DNA from: Halochromatium roseum
Lineage (GTDB): Bacteria > Pseudomonadota > Gammaproteobacteria > Chromatiales > Chromatiaceae
DNA: 64,000 nt
Assembly: GCF_016653315.1 (NCBI RefSeq)
Contig: NZ_NHSH01000053.1
Location: 27,174-91,173, forward strand
Reading direction: 5' to 3'
The position numbers and the translations under genes were made by a program. The notes under the pieces were generated by a model that was given only the letters and a program-made list of their open reading frames with translations, was not told where the DNA came from and searched no databases. Below are positions 33,246-41,796 of the stretch, piece after piece (the stretch's first letter is position 1; every line of letters starts with the position of its first letter).

Positions 33246-34148
33246 TCAGACCTGCACTGCATCCAGGCCGTTGTGGGCCTGTGCTTCCTCGTCCGGCGCC
33301 AACGGCGGCGTGCGCGCGATCGCGGTCTCGATCAGGGTCAGGAAATCCTGCTCGTCACGCACCGCGGCCACCTCGGTCGACTCGACGGTATAGCCGAAGG
33401 GGCGCGCGATCGCCTCGTAGCGCGGCACCCGCGAATGGAACAACCTCGGGAAGACCCAGCGGGTAAAGTCGTTCGGGTCGATATCAGCCACGTACTCGAG
33501 TCCGTGCTCGTGCAGATAGTCCTTAACCGCGGCCTTGATGAAGGCGGGTCGAAAATAGAGCGGCTTCGGATCGGCCTGGGCGCGGCGGATCAGCTTGATC
33601 TCATCGGCCTGGGGGACGCGGATGTAGAGGATCAGGCTGTGCTGAGCCAGCAGCTCGATCACCGAGGGGTCTTCAAGCTCGCAGAGGCTACCGCCGACAT
33701 CGTTAACGAAATGGCTGTAGCCGTAGATCTCACGCGCCTTGCGGATGAACTCGGGGACATCCAGCATGGCCCGGATCTCGGCATCGCGGTATAGGGCTTG
33801 GCGACGATTGAACTCTGGCAGCGAGAGGCCGCCCTTATCCGGATCACCGAGCTGGCCGACGAAGCTCAGCACCGGGCCAAGGTCATCGACTTGGATCTTA
33901 TTCTGGAACGCGACCCAATCGCGGCGCAGCAGATCGCGCAGGAAGGGCACCTGCATCGCCTGCAGCTTGATCAGGTCGAGGATCGGCTCATCTAAGTAGC
34001 GGGTGCCGATGCGATAGTCGCCGGAATAGTGAAACCAATCGTTGCGCCGCAGCAGACCGGAGAGATAGGTCTTACCAACCCCGGACATGCCCAGCAGCGT
34101 GACGCACCGATGCTGCCAGTGGCGAAATTCGTCGATCGTCAGCTTCAC
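33246..34148 (-). CDS. P-loop NTPase of unknown function coupled to metA
   Basis: A 300-residue soluble protein with an N-terminal Walker A (LLGMSGVGKTYLSG, about residues 18-31). An ATP-dependent kinase-like fold is suggested by the GDYRIGTRYLDEPILDLIK and FVNDVGGSLCELEDP blocks. It resembles unnamed ATPases that accompany metA in some proteobacteria; its reaction is unknown. Only 4 bases separate it from metA, so it is probably first in a two-gene operon. Confidence 0.7.
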   Translation of the reverse strand: MKLTIDEFRHWQHRCVTLLGMSGVGKTYLSGLLRRNDWFHYSGDYRIGTRYLDEPILDLIKLQAMQVPFLRDLLRRDWVAFQNKIQVDDLGPVLSFVGQLGDPDKGGLSLPEFNRRQALYRDAEIRAMLDVPEFIRKAREIYGYSHFVNDVGGSLCELEDPSVIELLAQHSLILYIRVPQADEIKLIRRAQADPKPLYFRPAFIKAAVKDYLHEHGLEYVADIDPNDFTRWVFPRLFHSRVPRYEAIARPFGYTVESTEVAAVRDEQDFLTLIETAIARTPPLAPDEEAQAHNGLDAVQV

Positions 34149-34164
34149 AGCGAGATCCTCGGTA

Positions 34165-34231
34165 GGGCGGGTCGATTAAAGCGGGTCGATAAGCGGGTCG
34201 ATAGAGGGCATCGATAGCGGGCGTCGATAAG
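34165..34231. repeat. Degenerate tandem repeat upstream of the metA operon
   Basis: GCGGGTCGAT occurs at 34167, 34181 and 34193, followed by weaker GGGCATCGAT and GGGCGTCGAT copies, within the 287-base divergent gap to the hydrolase gene. No gene lies in 34149-34435. The repeats could be operator sites or slippage products. Confidence 0.6.
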
Positions 34232-34435
34232 ACGCGAGCCCAGCGCGAGACATTGCCCCAAAGCCGACGCGCGGAAAACGCCGAACTATACGCGATCCGC
34301 CTGCTTGGTCACCAGAGAGACGACAGGTACTGAACCTGATGCCTGACCTGACTGGCTAAGGATTGGCTCTTCTTCAGCCCCCAAGCTCTCGCCTATACTG
34401 GAGCCGATGCCCTGGAGCAATCCATCGTTCAACCA

Positions 34436-35269
34436 ATGAGCACTCCGCCCATGCCGAGCCTGCAACCTGACGCTATCAGGCTCTACTACGAGCTTCATGG
34501 ACCGGCCGCCGCGGACGAGCGACCACCGCCCTTGATCCTGGTCGCCGGGCTCGCGAGTCATAGCCAATCCTGGGTTCCTGTACTGCCAACCTTGGCCGCC
34601 GAGCGCCAGGTGCTGATCTTCGACAACCGCGGCTGCGGCCGCAGCCAGACTCTAGACGCACCCAACAGCATTGGGCACATGGCCAGCGACTGCCTAGCAC
34701 TCGCCGATCATCTGGGCCTAGAACGCTTCGACCTGCTTGGCCATTCCATGGGTGGTTTCATCGCGCTCGAGGTCGCCCGCCAAGCCCCGCAGCGCCTCAG
34801 CCACTTGGTGCTGAGCAACAGCGGCGCGACCCAGAGCGCTCGCAACCAGCGCCTGTTCGAGGATTGGGCCGATGAGCTAGATGCCGGCCAAGACCCCAAG
34901 CGCTGGTTCCGGAACTTCTTCTACTGGATCTTCACTGAACACTTCTTCGAGGACCCTCAAACCCTCAACGGTCTGCTGGAGCTGGTGCTCAACGATCCTT
35001 ACGCGCAAACCCCGGCAGGATTCCGAGCCCAGGTCGCGGCGATGCGCGGCTTCGATGCCCGCAACTGGCTGCACAAGATCGAGACCCAGACGCTGATCCT
35101 GGCCAGCGCTGAGGATCTGCTGTTCCCTCCCCGAAACGATGCCGCAGGACTCAGCGGATTGCCGAATGCCGAGTACAGGGCGGTTCCGGCGCTGGCCCAT
35201 AGCCTGCCGCTTGAAGGCGCTGCGGAATTCACCGGGGCTGTGCTCCGCTTTCTCGATCGGTCCGCCTGA
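34436..35269 (+). CDS. Alpha/beta-hydrolase fold protein
   Basis: A 277-residue serine hydrolase. The nucleophile elbow is GHSMGG (S104), the oxyanion/HG region is LVAGLASHSQSW, the catalytic acid lies around ASAEDLLFPP, and the His in ALAHSLPLEGAAEF. FDNRGCGRS is typical of the 3-oxoadipate enol-lactonase/BioH-like group, but the substrate cannot be assigned. It stands 45 bases upstream of the mla-type operon. Confidence 0.85.
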   Translation: MSTPPMPSLQPDAIRLYYELHGPAAADERPPPLILVAGLASHSQSWVPVLPTLAAERQVLIFDNRGCGRSQTLDAPNSIGHMASDCLALADHLGLERFDLLGHSMGGFIALEVARQAPQRLSHLVLSNSGATQSARNQRLFEDWADELDAGQDPKRWFRNFFYWIFTEHFFEDPQTLNGLLELVLNDPYAQTPAGFRAQVAAMRGFDARNWLHKIETQTLILASAEDLLFPPRNDAAGLSGLPNAEYRAVPALAHSLPLEGAAEFTGAVLRFLDRSA

Positions 35270-35314
35270 CGGTGAATCCTGCCGGCCAATCAGCTCAGCC
35301 GTCCTCACGATCGG

Positions 35315-36511
35315 ATGCCAACAGCACCACTCACTACCGACGACAGGGCACCTGAGTCCGCCCCTTCAATCGCGCTGGTCAATCGCCCTGACAGTGGCAT
35401 CGCCCTGCGCCTGGCCGGGCGCTGGCGGCTCGATCAGCACATCCCGCGACTCTCCGACCTGCCTGGGCTGATCGATCGCGGCAGCGACGATGGCGCGAAG
35501 GCGCCTAGCCAGCCACGCCAGCTCAGCTTCGAGACCAGCGCGCTGATCGACTGGGATTCAGCCTTAGTGACCTATGTCGCCGGCGTCGAACGGCTATGCG
35601 CCGAGCGCAAGATCGACTACGACCCCAGCGCCCTGCCAGAAGGCCTGCGCAGCCTGCTCAAGATGGCCAACCTCACCAACCCACCGGACGAGGCCGCGCA
35701 TGACCGCGGACCCAGCTTCCTCGCCCGGGTTGGGCTGGATATCGCCGATCTGGTGCGCTCCACCGGCGAGATCATGGCCTTCTTCGGCGAAGGCGCCATC
35801 GCCGTGCGCCATTTCCTCGCCGGACGCGCGCGTTATCGCCGTTCCGAGCTCTGGGTCATCATCCAAGAATCGGGCGCGGACGCGCTGCCCATCGTCAGCC
35901 TGGTCAGCTTCCTGGTCGGCATGATCTTGGGCTACATCGGCGATCAGCAGCTGGCCCAGTTCGGCGCCCGCATCTACGTCGCCGACCTGGTCGGGCTGGC
36001 GACCGTGATCCAGATGGGCGCGCTGATCACCGGCATCGTCCTCGCCGGGCGCACCGGCGCCGCCTTCGCCGCGCGCATCGGCACCATGCAGGTCAATGAG
36101 GAGATCGATGCCCTCCGCACCTTCGGCATCCCGCCGATGGAGTTCTTGGTGCTGCCACGGATGGTCGCGCTGATCCTGATGACGCCACTACTCACCCTCT
36201 ATGCCGACCTGCTCGGCATCCTCGGTGGCGCCTTTGTCGGCACCGTCGTCGGCGGTGTCACCCTCACCGCCTACCTGGTCCAGACGCAGGCCGCGATCGG
36301 CTGGAACCACATCATCCAGGGCCTGATCAGCGCCACCGTCTACGGCGCGATCGTCGCCGCCTCTGGCTGCCTGCGCGGCATGCAATGCGGCCGCAGCGCG
36401 GCCGCCGTCGGCGAGGCGACCACCTCGGCGGTGGTCACCGCGATCGTCTTCATCGTCATCGCCGCCGCGGTGCTGACGGTGATCTTCGATGCCATCGGAC
36501 TCTCTGGATGA
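35315..36511 (+). CDS. mlaE: MlaE-family ABC transporter permease with N-terminal STAS-like domain
   Basis: Inner-membrane permease of a lipid (MCE) transporter, 398 residues. The first 110 residues form a STAS-like cytosolic domain (LRLAGRWRLDQHIPRL...FETSALIDWDSALVTYV). Five or six membrane helices follow, with the MlaE signature GRTGAAFAARIGTMQVNEEIDALRTFGI read in two blocks. It overlaps the ATPase gene by 4 bases. Confidence 0.9.
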   Translation: MPTAPLTTDDRAPESAPSIALVNRPDSGIALRLAGRWRLDQHIPRLSDLPGLIDRGSDDGAKAPSQPRQLSFETSALIDWDSALVTYVAGVERLCAERKIDYDPSALPEGLRSLLKMANLTNPPDEAAHDRGPSFLARVGLDIADLVRSTGEIMAFFGEGAIAVRHFLAGRARYRRSELWVIIQESGADALPIVSLVSFLVGMILGYIGDQQLAQFGARIYVADLVGLATVIQMGALITGIVLAGRTGAAFAARIGTMQVNEEIDALRTFGIPPMEFLVLPRMVALILMTPLLTLYADLLGILGGAFVGTVVGGVTLTAYLVQTQAAIGWNHIIQGLISATVYGAIVAASGCLRGMQCGRSAAAVGEATTSAVVTAIVFIVIAAAVLTVIFDAIGLSG

Positions 36512-37413
36512 ACGGCCCAGCCGCCCCAGACAGCAGCCAATCTCAAGGCCAAACTGCGCCCCGAGCTGTGCCCCAAGCCAAGCCCCGAGCCGAGGCCCAA
36601 ACGCCGAGCGATACCCAGACGCAAGCACTGGCCTCCGCAGACGATCAAGCGCCGCGCGCAGATGAGGCTTCAGTGGCGATCCGCCTCAAAGAGGTCGCGC
36701 TCGGCTACGGCTCCACCATCGTCCAGCAGGGGCTCAGCTTCGCCATCCGCCGCGGCGATGTCTTTATCATCATGGGGGGCAGTGGCTGCGGCAAGAGTAC
36801 GGTGATGCGTGCGCTCACCGGCCTACTCGCACCCCGACAAGGCCAGGTGTTCTTACAAGATCAAAGCCTCTGGGAAGTGTCGGAAGAGGCCCGGACCCAA
36901 CTCTTGCGCGGCGTTGGGGTCATGTATCAGAGCGGCGCACTCTGGAGCTCGATGACCCTGGAGGAGAATATTGCACTGCCACTCGAGCAATACACGCCGC
37001 TCTCAAAGCAACAGATCAACGAGTTGGCCGAGTACAAGCTCGCCCTGGTCGGCCTAGCCGGCTTTGGCGGCTATTATCCGGGTCAGATCAGCGGCGGCAT
37101 GCGCAAACGAGTCGGCGTCGCGCGCGCGATGGCGCTCGACCCAGATATCCTGTTCTTCGATGAGCCCTCGGCCGGCCTCGACCCACTCTCGGCCCGTCGG
37201 CTCGATGACCTCATCCTCGAGTTGCGCGACAGCCTGGGAACAACCATGGTGGTGATCACCCACGACCTCGACAGCCTCTTCCTGATTGGCGACGATGCCG
37301 TCTTCCTCGACGCCGAGACCCACAGCATGCTCACCACCGGCCATCCCAAACAGCTGCGCGACCATAGCGAGATCGACGAGGTGCGCGCCTTTCTGCGCCG
37401 GGGCGAGTCATGA
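36508..37413 (+). CDS. mlaF: MlaF-family ABC transporter ATP-binding protein
   Basis: ATPase of the MCE lipid transporter. After a Gln/Pro/Ala-rich, probably disordered N-terminus (about 50 residues) come Walker A GGSGCGKST, Q-loop MYQSGALWSSMT, signature ISGGMRKRVGVARA, Walker B ILFFDEPSAGLDP and the VVITHDLDS switch. The ATG at 36508 overlaps the permease stop; a longer upstream reading frame is only the permease in another frame. Confidence 0.92.
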   Translation: MNGPAAPDSSQSQGQTAPRAVPQAKPRAEAQTPSDTQTQALASADDQAPRADEASVAIRLKEVALGYGSTIVQQGLSFAIRRGDVFIIMGGSGCGKSTVMRALTGLLAPRQGQVFLQDQSLWEVSEEARTQLLRGVGVMYQSGALWSSMTLEENIALPLEQYTPLSKQQINELAEYKLALVGLAGFGGYYPGQISGGMRKRVGVARAMALDPDILFFDEPSAGLDPLSARRLDDLILELRDSLGTTMVVITHDLDSLFLIGDDAVFLDAETHSMLTTGHPKQLRDHSEIDEVRAFLRRGES

Positions 37414-38438
37414 GTCGCGAGGCCAACCCCACCATCATCGGCGGCTTTGTCCTCGGTGCCGTCGCGTTGGTCGTCATCGGCATCCTGGTCTTCAGTAGCG
37501 GCGCCTGGCTGCGCGAGCGCCTCTATCTGGTCACCTATTTCCCGGGCTCGGTGCAAGGACTGAGCGTCGGCGCCCAGGTCCAATTCCAGGGTGTGCCGAT
37601 CGGCCAGGTGGTCGAGATTGGGCTTGATTACATTGCTGATCGTGACAGTTTTCGCATCCCAGTGCGCTACGAGGTCTGGCCCAACACCATCCATGTGCTT
37701 GGCGATCTCGAAGGCGTTGAGCCCGGCGAGCTGGTGCAGCGCCTGGTCGACGAGCGTGGCCTGCGTGCACAGCTCGAATCGGTCAGTTTCGTCACCGGTC
37801 AGTACCTGGTCACCCTGAGCCTGAACCCGGATCTGCCAAAGCGGGATTATCCGCCGAGCCCGGATGGGACCATTCGCGTGCCAGCCATCGCCGCGACGCG
37901 CGACCGGGTCCAAGAGATGCTCGAGAATCTGCATCTGGACGAGCTCGTGGACACCGCCACACAAGCACTTGAGACGATCAATACACTCCTCAGCGCCGAC
38001 CAGACGCAGTCGGCCCTAAGCAATCTGGATCAGGCCCTAGCCGGCATCGCATCGCTCATCGACACGATCGATCGGGAGATTATGCCGCTGAGCGCGCGCG
38101 CCAGCGCCACCCTTAGCGAGTACCAGCAGCTCGCCGAGACCCTGCGCACCGACGCCGGCCCTTTGCTCCAAGAACTATCGCAAGCCACCCAGACGATCAC
38201 CGCGATCGCAAGCCGGGTCGAGGGCAAGGTCGACCCGCTCGCCAGCTCAGCGCAAGCGGCCCTCGATGAGGCAGCAGCCGCGATGCGATCGATCCGCCAG
38301 CTCACCGGCGAGGGCTCCTCGACGCGTTACGAGCTGGACCAGTTGCTCACGACCGCGACTCGAGCCGCCAACTCGATTCGCTCGCTGGCCGATTACCTTG
38401 AGCGCCACCCCGAGTCCCTGTTGCAGGGCAAGCGATGA
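37410..38438 (+). CDS. mlaD: MlaD-family MCE lipid-binding protein
   Basis: Periplasmic, membrane-anchored MCE protein of 342 residues. One N-terminal transmembrane helix (about 10-30), one MCE domain (VTYFPGSVQGLSVGAQVQFQ and GVPIGQVVEIG), then a long helical tail predicted to form a tunnel or coiled coil. It completes a three-gene E-F-D operon with 4-base overlaps. No mlaC, mlaB or lipoprotein gene follows. Its final 18 bases, stop codon included, are duplicated 2 bases downstream. Confidence 0.9.
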   Translation: MSREANPTIIGGFVLGAVALVVIGILVFSSGAWLRERLYLVTYFPGSVQGLSVGAQVQFQGVPIGQVVEIGLDYIADRDSFRIPVRYEVWPNTIHVLGDLEGVEPGELVQRLVDERGLRAQLESVSFVTGQYLVTLSLNPDLPKRDYPPSPDGTIRVPAIAATRDRVQEMLENLHLDELVDTATQALETINTLLSADQTQSALSNLDQALAGIASLIDTIDREIMPLSARASATLSEYQQLAETLRTDAGPLLQELSQATQTITAIASRVEGKVDPLASSAQAALDEAAAAMRSIRQLTGEGSSTRYELDQLLTTATRAANSIRSLADYLERHPESLLQGKR

Positions 38439-38458
38439 TATTGCAGGGCAAGCGATGA
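38421..38458 (+). repeat. 18-bp duplication across the mlaD stop codon
   Basis: TTGCAGGGCAAGCGATGA occurs at 38421-38438 and again at 38441-38458. The first copy encodes the C-terminal LQGKR and stop. Confidence 0.9.
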
Positions 38459-38550
38459 CGCAGATGCAGCAATGTCTCGCGGCGACCTGAGCCGACCAAG
38501 ATTGACGCTCGATCGGTGAAACCGCTGCGCTTCTTCCGCGCTACTGGTGC

Positions 38551-38582
38551 TGAGCCCCCTACTGAGCCCCCTACTGAGCCCC
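38551..38582. repeat. 12-bp tandem repeat (2.7 copies)
   Basis: TGAGCCCCCTAC is repeated in the gap between mlaD and the lipoprotein gene. No function is apparent; the gap of about 190 bases has no other feature. Confidence 0.8.
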
Positions 38583-38625
38583 ATCAAGATCGTCGTTTAT
38601 CGACCGATCCCCAGTCGCCTCATCC

Positions 38626-38934
38626 TCAGTAGAAGACCTCTCCGGCAACCCCATTCACGACTGAGACCGTTGCCAGGCCTTGGCGACCCATCGGACAGAC
38701 ATAATTGACCACGATGATGGTCTGCACCATCGGGCTCGATTCCGAGCGCACGACACTAGCGGAGCCGAGATTCCCGGAATCCATGAGGCGACAACCGCAG
38801 CTCACCAAGTCTTCTGTTGTCATCCCAATCTCGGGCAGACAGCGTGGCTTCGCGACTGGCGAACCGCAAGCGTCCAGCAAGACGCCCGCGATGATCACCA
38901 GCAGCAGCCAGCTGCGCCCGACGCTATTGCTCAC
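38626..38934 (-). CDS. Small putative lipoprotein
   Basis: A 102-residue secreted protein. The hydrophobic signal (SWLLLVIIAGVLLDACGS) ends in an LDAC lipobox-like site, although Asp at -2 is unusual. The mature part has four more cysteines (RCLPE, SCGCR, VCPMG), which could form disulfides in the periplasm. It overlaps the downstream end of the 62-residue gene by 11 bases. Family not recognised. Confidence 0.6.
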   Translation of the reverse strand: MSNSVGRSWLLLVIIAGVLLDACGSPVAKPRCLPEIGMTTEDLVSCGCRLMDSGNLGSASVVRSESSPMVQTIIVVNYVCPMGRQGLATVSVVNGVAGEVFY

Positions 38935-39112
38935 GCTCGACGTCAGCGAGCGCGTTCTTCAGGGCTTGCAAGATCAACTTGCTGGCCTCCGCTTCATCGA
39001 GCTCCGGCACCTCCCAGCCCATGATCCGGCCATATTTTTGCACCAGATGTCGGACATCGTGCACGAGTTCGCTGTGATACTTGCTGATCTCCACCTGTTC
39101 GAGGCTTGCCAT
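38924..39112 (-). CDS. Hypothetical 62-residue protein
   Basis: MASLEQVEISKYHSELVHDV starts a small, charged helical protein (VRHLVQKYGRIMGWEVPELD, then EAEASKLILQALKNALADVE). The ATG at 39112 has a strong AGGGGGATGAG upstream, which decides the start over longer in-frame alternatives. Its stop overlaps the start of the small lipoprotein gene, so the two form an operon. Function unknown. Confidence 0.65.
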   Translation of the reverse strand: MASLEQVEISKYHSELVHDVRHLVQKYGRIMGWEVPELDEAEASKLILQALKNALADVEREQ

Positions 39113-39468
39113 CTCATCCCCCTTTTCGGGTCCGCCAGACGCACCAATGAGCTCCCAAGGGCTCGTCGAGGCGCCAGCATGATTTATCTGTTCACGGTTA
39201 GATACACGGCCGGCTCCGCGGAACTCGCAAGAGGCACCGCGCGCTAGCATTGTCGCACTCGCAGACCGAGCTTGCGACTGATTACCGCCCAGCGCTCGAA
39301 TCGGCAGCGCGGCAAGCACCCCCAGCTTAGACCAAAGTGCAGATTAACAATCGGTAACCCATCGGCAACCGCGCGGTAAAGCCCAACTCCCAACACTCAG
39401 CAGCATCTCATCGAGCACCGCAGTTCACTGCGGGCCTCTACTAGCAGAGTCCACTCAGGAGCCCACGA
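39113..39468. promoter_or_regulatory. Divergent intergenic region before the Do-family protease gene
   Basis: No gene seen. It separates the minus-strand 62-residue gene from the plus-strand protease operon and must carry both promoters. AGATTAACAATCGGTAACCC near 39340 is the most AT-rich part. No firm boxes can be assigned. Confidence 0.35.
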
Positions 39469-41016
39469 ATGCCCTCGACCCAACCCTTGAGATCGACGGA
39501 GCCTCGGTCAACCCAGCCGTCAGCCGTCGTGCTCGCAGCGCCCAGACTCACCGGCCGCGCCATGCTCGCGGCCACCATCAGCCTGATCGTGCTGGCTTCA
39601 GCTGCCGCTCTAGCGCCTCAAATCGTCCACGCCGAGTCGGTGCCCGCCCCCTTGGCCACACCAACCGGACCCACCAGTTTCGCTGATGTTGTCGAGCGGG
39701 TGACGCCCGCGGTTGTCAATGTCACGGTCGCGCAACAATCGCAGCAGACACTCTCGCTCCCCGGCGGCCAGATGCCAGACGAGGGCTCGCCGCTGTACGA
39801 GTTCTTCAAGCGCTTCGGCGGTCTCGACCAGATGCCGATACCGATGCCACGCCAGCGCGAAGGCGAGGGCTCTGGATTTATCATCGATGCCGAAGGACAT
39901 ATCGTGACCAACAACCATGTCGTTGATGGCGCCTCAAGCATCGAGGTGACGCTCAACGACGGCGAGAAATACGAGGCACGGGTGATCGGTCGCGATGCCA
40001 AGACCGACCTTGCACTGCTCAAGATCGATGCCACCGATGCCTTACCGCACGTGCGCTTCGGCGATAGCCGTGGCGCCCGTGTCGGCGACTGGGTGCTGGC
40101 GGTCGGTAACCCATTTGGCCTGGGCGGCTCGGTCAACGCGGGGATCATCTCGGCGCGCGGGCGCGACATCAACTCTGGCCCCTATGATGATTACATCCAG
40201 ATCGACGCACCGATCAACCGCGGCAACTCCGGCGGTCCGCTGTTCGATGCCCGCGGGGTCGTGATCGGGGTGAACACAGCGATCTTCTCACCGAGCGGCG
40301 GCAACATCGGCATCGGTTTCGCGATCCCAGCCGAGACCGCAGCCGAGATCATCGACGATCTGCAGACCAAGGGTCGTGTCGACCGCGGATGGCTAGGCGT
40401 TCAAATCCAGCCGGTCAGCGAAGAGATCGCAGCTAGCCTCGGCTTGCCCGAGACGCGCGGTGTACTGGTTGCAGACGTCATCGCCGGCACCCCGGCAGAG
40501 GCCGCGGGTATCAGCAGCGGCGACGTCATCCTCGAGGCGGCCGGCGAGCGCATGGAGGAGTACCGCGACCTGACCAAACTGATCGCTGGCATCGATGCCG
40601 GCGAGAAGATCGACCTTGTCCTGTTTCGCTCAGGCCAAACCCTAACGCTGCCCGTCACCATCGGTGAGATGCCGAGTGAAGACATGGCGCAAGCCGCCAG
40701 CGGCAACGAGCCGGCCGGCGACGAACCCCGCATCGGTCTCTATCTGGCGCCGCTGACCCCGGAGCTACGCGCCGAGCGCGGACTTGCCGCGGATGCCAGC
40801 GGCGTCCTCGTGGCCCAGGTCGCGCCGGGCAGCCCCGCACAGGCGGCTGGCATCAGGGCAGGCAGTCTAATCTCGATGGTCGGCCAACAGTCCGTGACCC
40901 AGCCGAGCCAGGTGGTGGAGGCGGTCAAGCAGGCCGCGGCTGCGGACCGACCCTCGGTGCTGCTGCGGGTCGAGCAGGACGGTGAACAGCGTTTCGTCGC
41001 GGTTCCGATTGGGTAG
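39469..41016 (+). CDS. Do-family (DegP/DegQ) periplasmic serine endoprotease
   Basis: Envelope quality-control protease/chaperone of 515 residues. A signal-like hydrophobic segment (about 32-55, ending HAES) follows an unusually long basic N-terminus. The catalytic triad is H150 (TNNHVV), D180 (KTDLALL) and S254 (GNSGGPL). Two PDZ domains lie at about 295-385 and 415-510. It is followed 9 bases later by a response regulator and then a sensor kinase. This suggests that the protease and the two-component system respond together to envelope stress. Confidence 0.93.
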   Translation: MPSTQPLRSTEPRSTQPSAVVLAAPRLTGRAMLAATISLIVLASAAALAPQIVHAESVPAPLATPTGPTSFADVVERVTPAVVNVTVAQQSQQTLSLPGGQMPDEGSPLYEFFKRFGGLDQMPIPMPRQREGEGSGFIIDAEGHIVTNNHVVDGASSIEVTLNDGEKYEARVIGRDAKTDLALLKIDATDALPHVRFGDSRGARVGDWVLAVGNPFGLGGSVNAGIISARGRDINSGPYDDYIQIDAPINRGNSGGPLFDARGVVIGVNTAIFSPSGGNIGIGFAIPAETAAEIIDDLQTKGRVDRGWLGVQIQPVSEEIAASLGLPETRGVLVADVIAGTPAEAAGISSGDVILEAAGERMEEYRDLTKLIAGIDAGEKIDLVLFRSGQTLTLPVTIGEMPSEDMAQAASGNEPAGDEPRIGLYLAPLTPELRAERGLAADASGVLVAQVAPGSPAQAAGIRAGSLISMVGQQSVTQPSQVVEAVKQAAAADRPSVLLRVEQDGEQRFVAVPIG

Positions 41017-41025
41017 TGGACTGCC

Positions 41026-41703
41026 ATGCGCGTACTGGTTATCGAGGATGACCCTCAACTCTCCGGCTATCTCGCCAAGGCCTTTGGCGAGATGGGCGCG
41101 AGTGTTGACCTGGCCGACAACGGCCGTGATGGTCTGTTCCTAGCGGCCGGCAATCCGTATGACGTGATGGTGATCGATCGCATGTTGCCGGAGCTGGAAG
41201 GGCTCGCGATCATCCGCACCTTACGTGCCTCGGGAAATCTGACGCCGGTGCTGATCCTGAGCGCACTTGGCGAGGTCGACCATCGCGTCGAGGGCTTGCG
41301 TGCCGGCGGCGACGATTACCTGGTCAAGCCCTTCGCCTTTTCCGAGCTGCATGCCCGTATCGAGGCCCTGATGCGGCGCTCAGCGCCCGGCGATGGGCCG
41401 GTCACCAGCCTGAGCGTCGCTGATCTGGAGCTGGATCTGCTCAAGCGTCAGGTACAGCGTGGCGGACAGCCTATCGCGCTGCAGCCGCGCGAGTTCAAGC
41501 TGCTCGAGTACCTGATGCGGCATGCCGGCCAAGTCGTGACCCGAACGATGCTGCTCGAGAACGTCTGGGACTATCACTTCGACCCCCAGACCAATGTGAT
41601 CGACGTCCACATCAGCCGTCTGCGAGCAAAGATCGATAAGGACTTTGATCAGCCGCTGCTGCAAACCGTCCGCGGCGCCGGCTATATGCTGCGCGCCGAC
41701 TAG
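41026..41703 (+). CDS. OmpR/PhoB-family response regulator
   Basis: A 225-residue DNA-binding regulator. The receiver domain has the acidic pair in VIEDDPQL, phospho-acceptor D51 (VMVIDRMLPE) and the conserved Lys in DDYLVKPFAF. The winged-helix effector domain (LQPREFKLLEYLMRHAGQVV and VDVHISRLRAKID) is complete. It lies directly between the protease and the cognate kinase. Confidence 0.93.
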   Translation: MRVLVIEDDPQLSGYLAKAFGEMGASVDLADNGRDGLFLAAGNPYDVMVIDRMLPELEGLAIIRTLRASGNLTPVLILSALGEVDHRVEGLRAGGDDYLVKPFAFSELHARIEALMRRSAPGDGPVTSLSVADLELDLLKRQVQRGGQPIALQPREFKLLEYLMRHAGQVVTRTMLLENVWDYHFDPQTNVIDVHISRLRAKIDKDFDQPLLQTVRGAGYMLRAD

Positions 41704-41796
41704 ACCAATCTCCTAGCGCGAGCGCACGGATGACCGCATGCAAGGTCTCCAACAGCCAGCCATTCGTGCGCACCTGATGGCAACGAATCCTCACCC

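Noticed and set aside
34149..34435. SAM riboswitch or Met-box control for the metA operon
   Set aside because: No recognisable riboswitch core; only GCGGGTCGAT tandem repeats are present.
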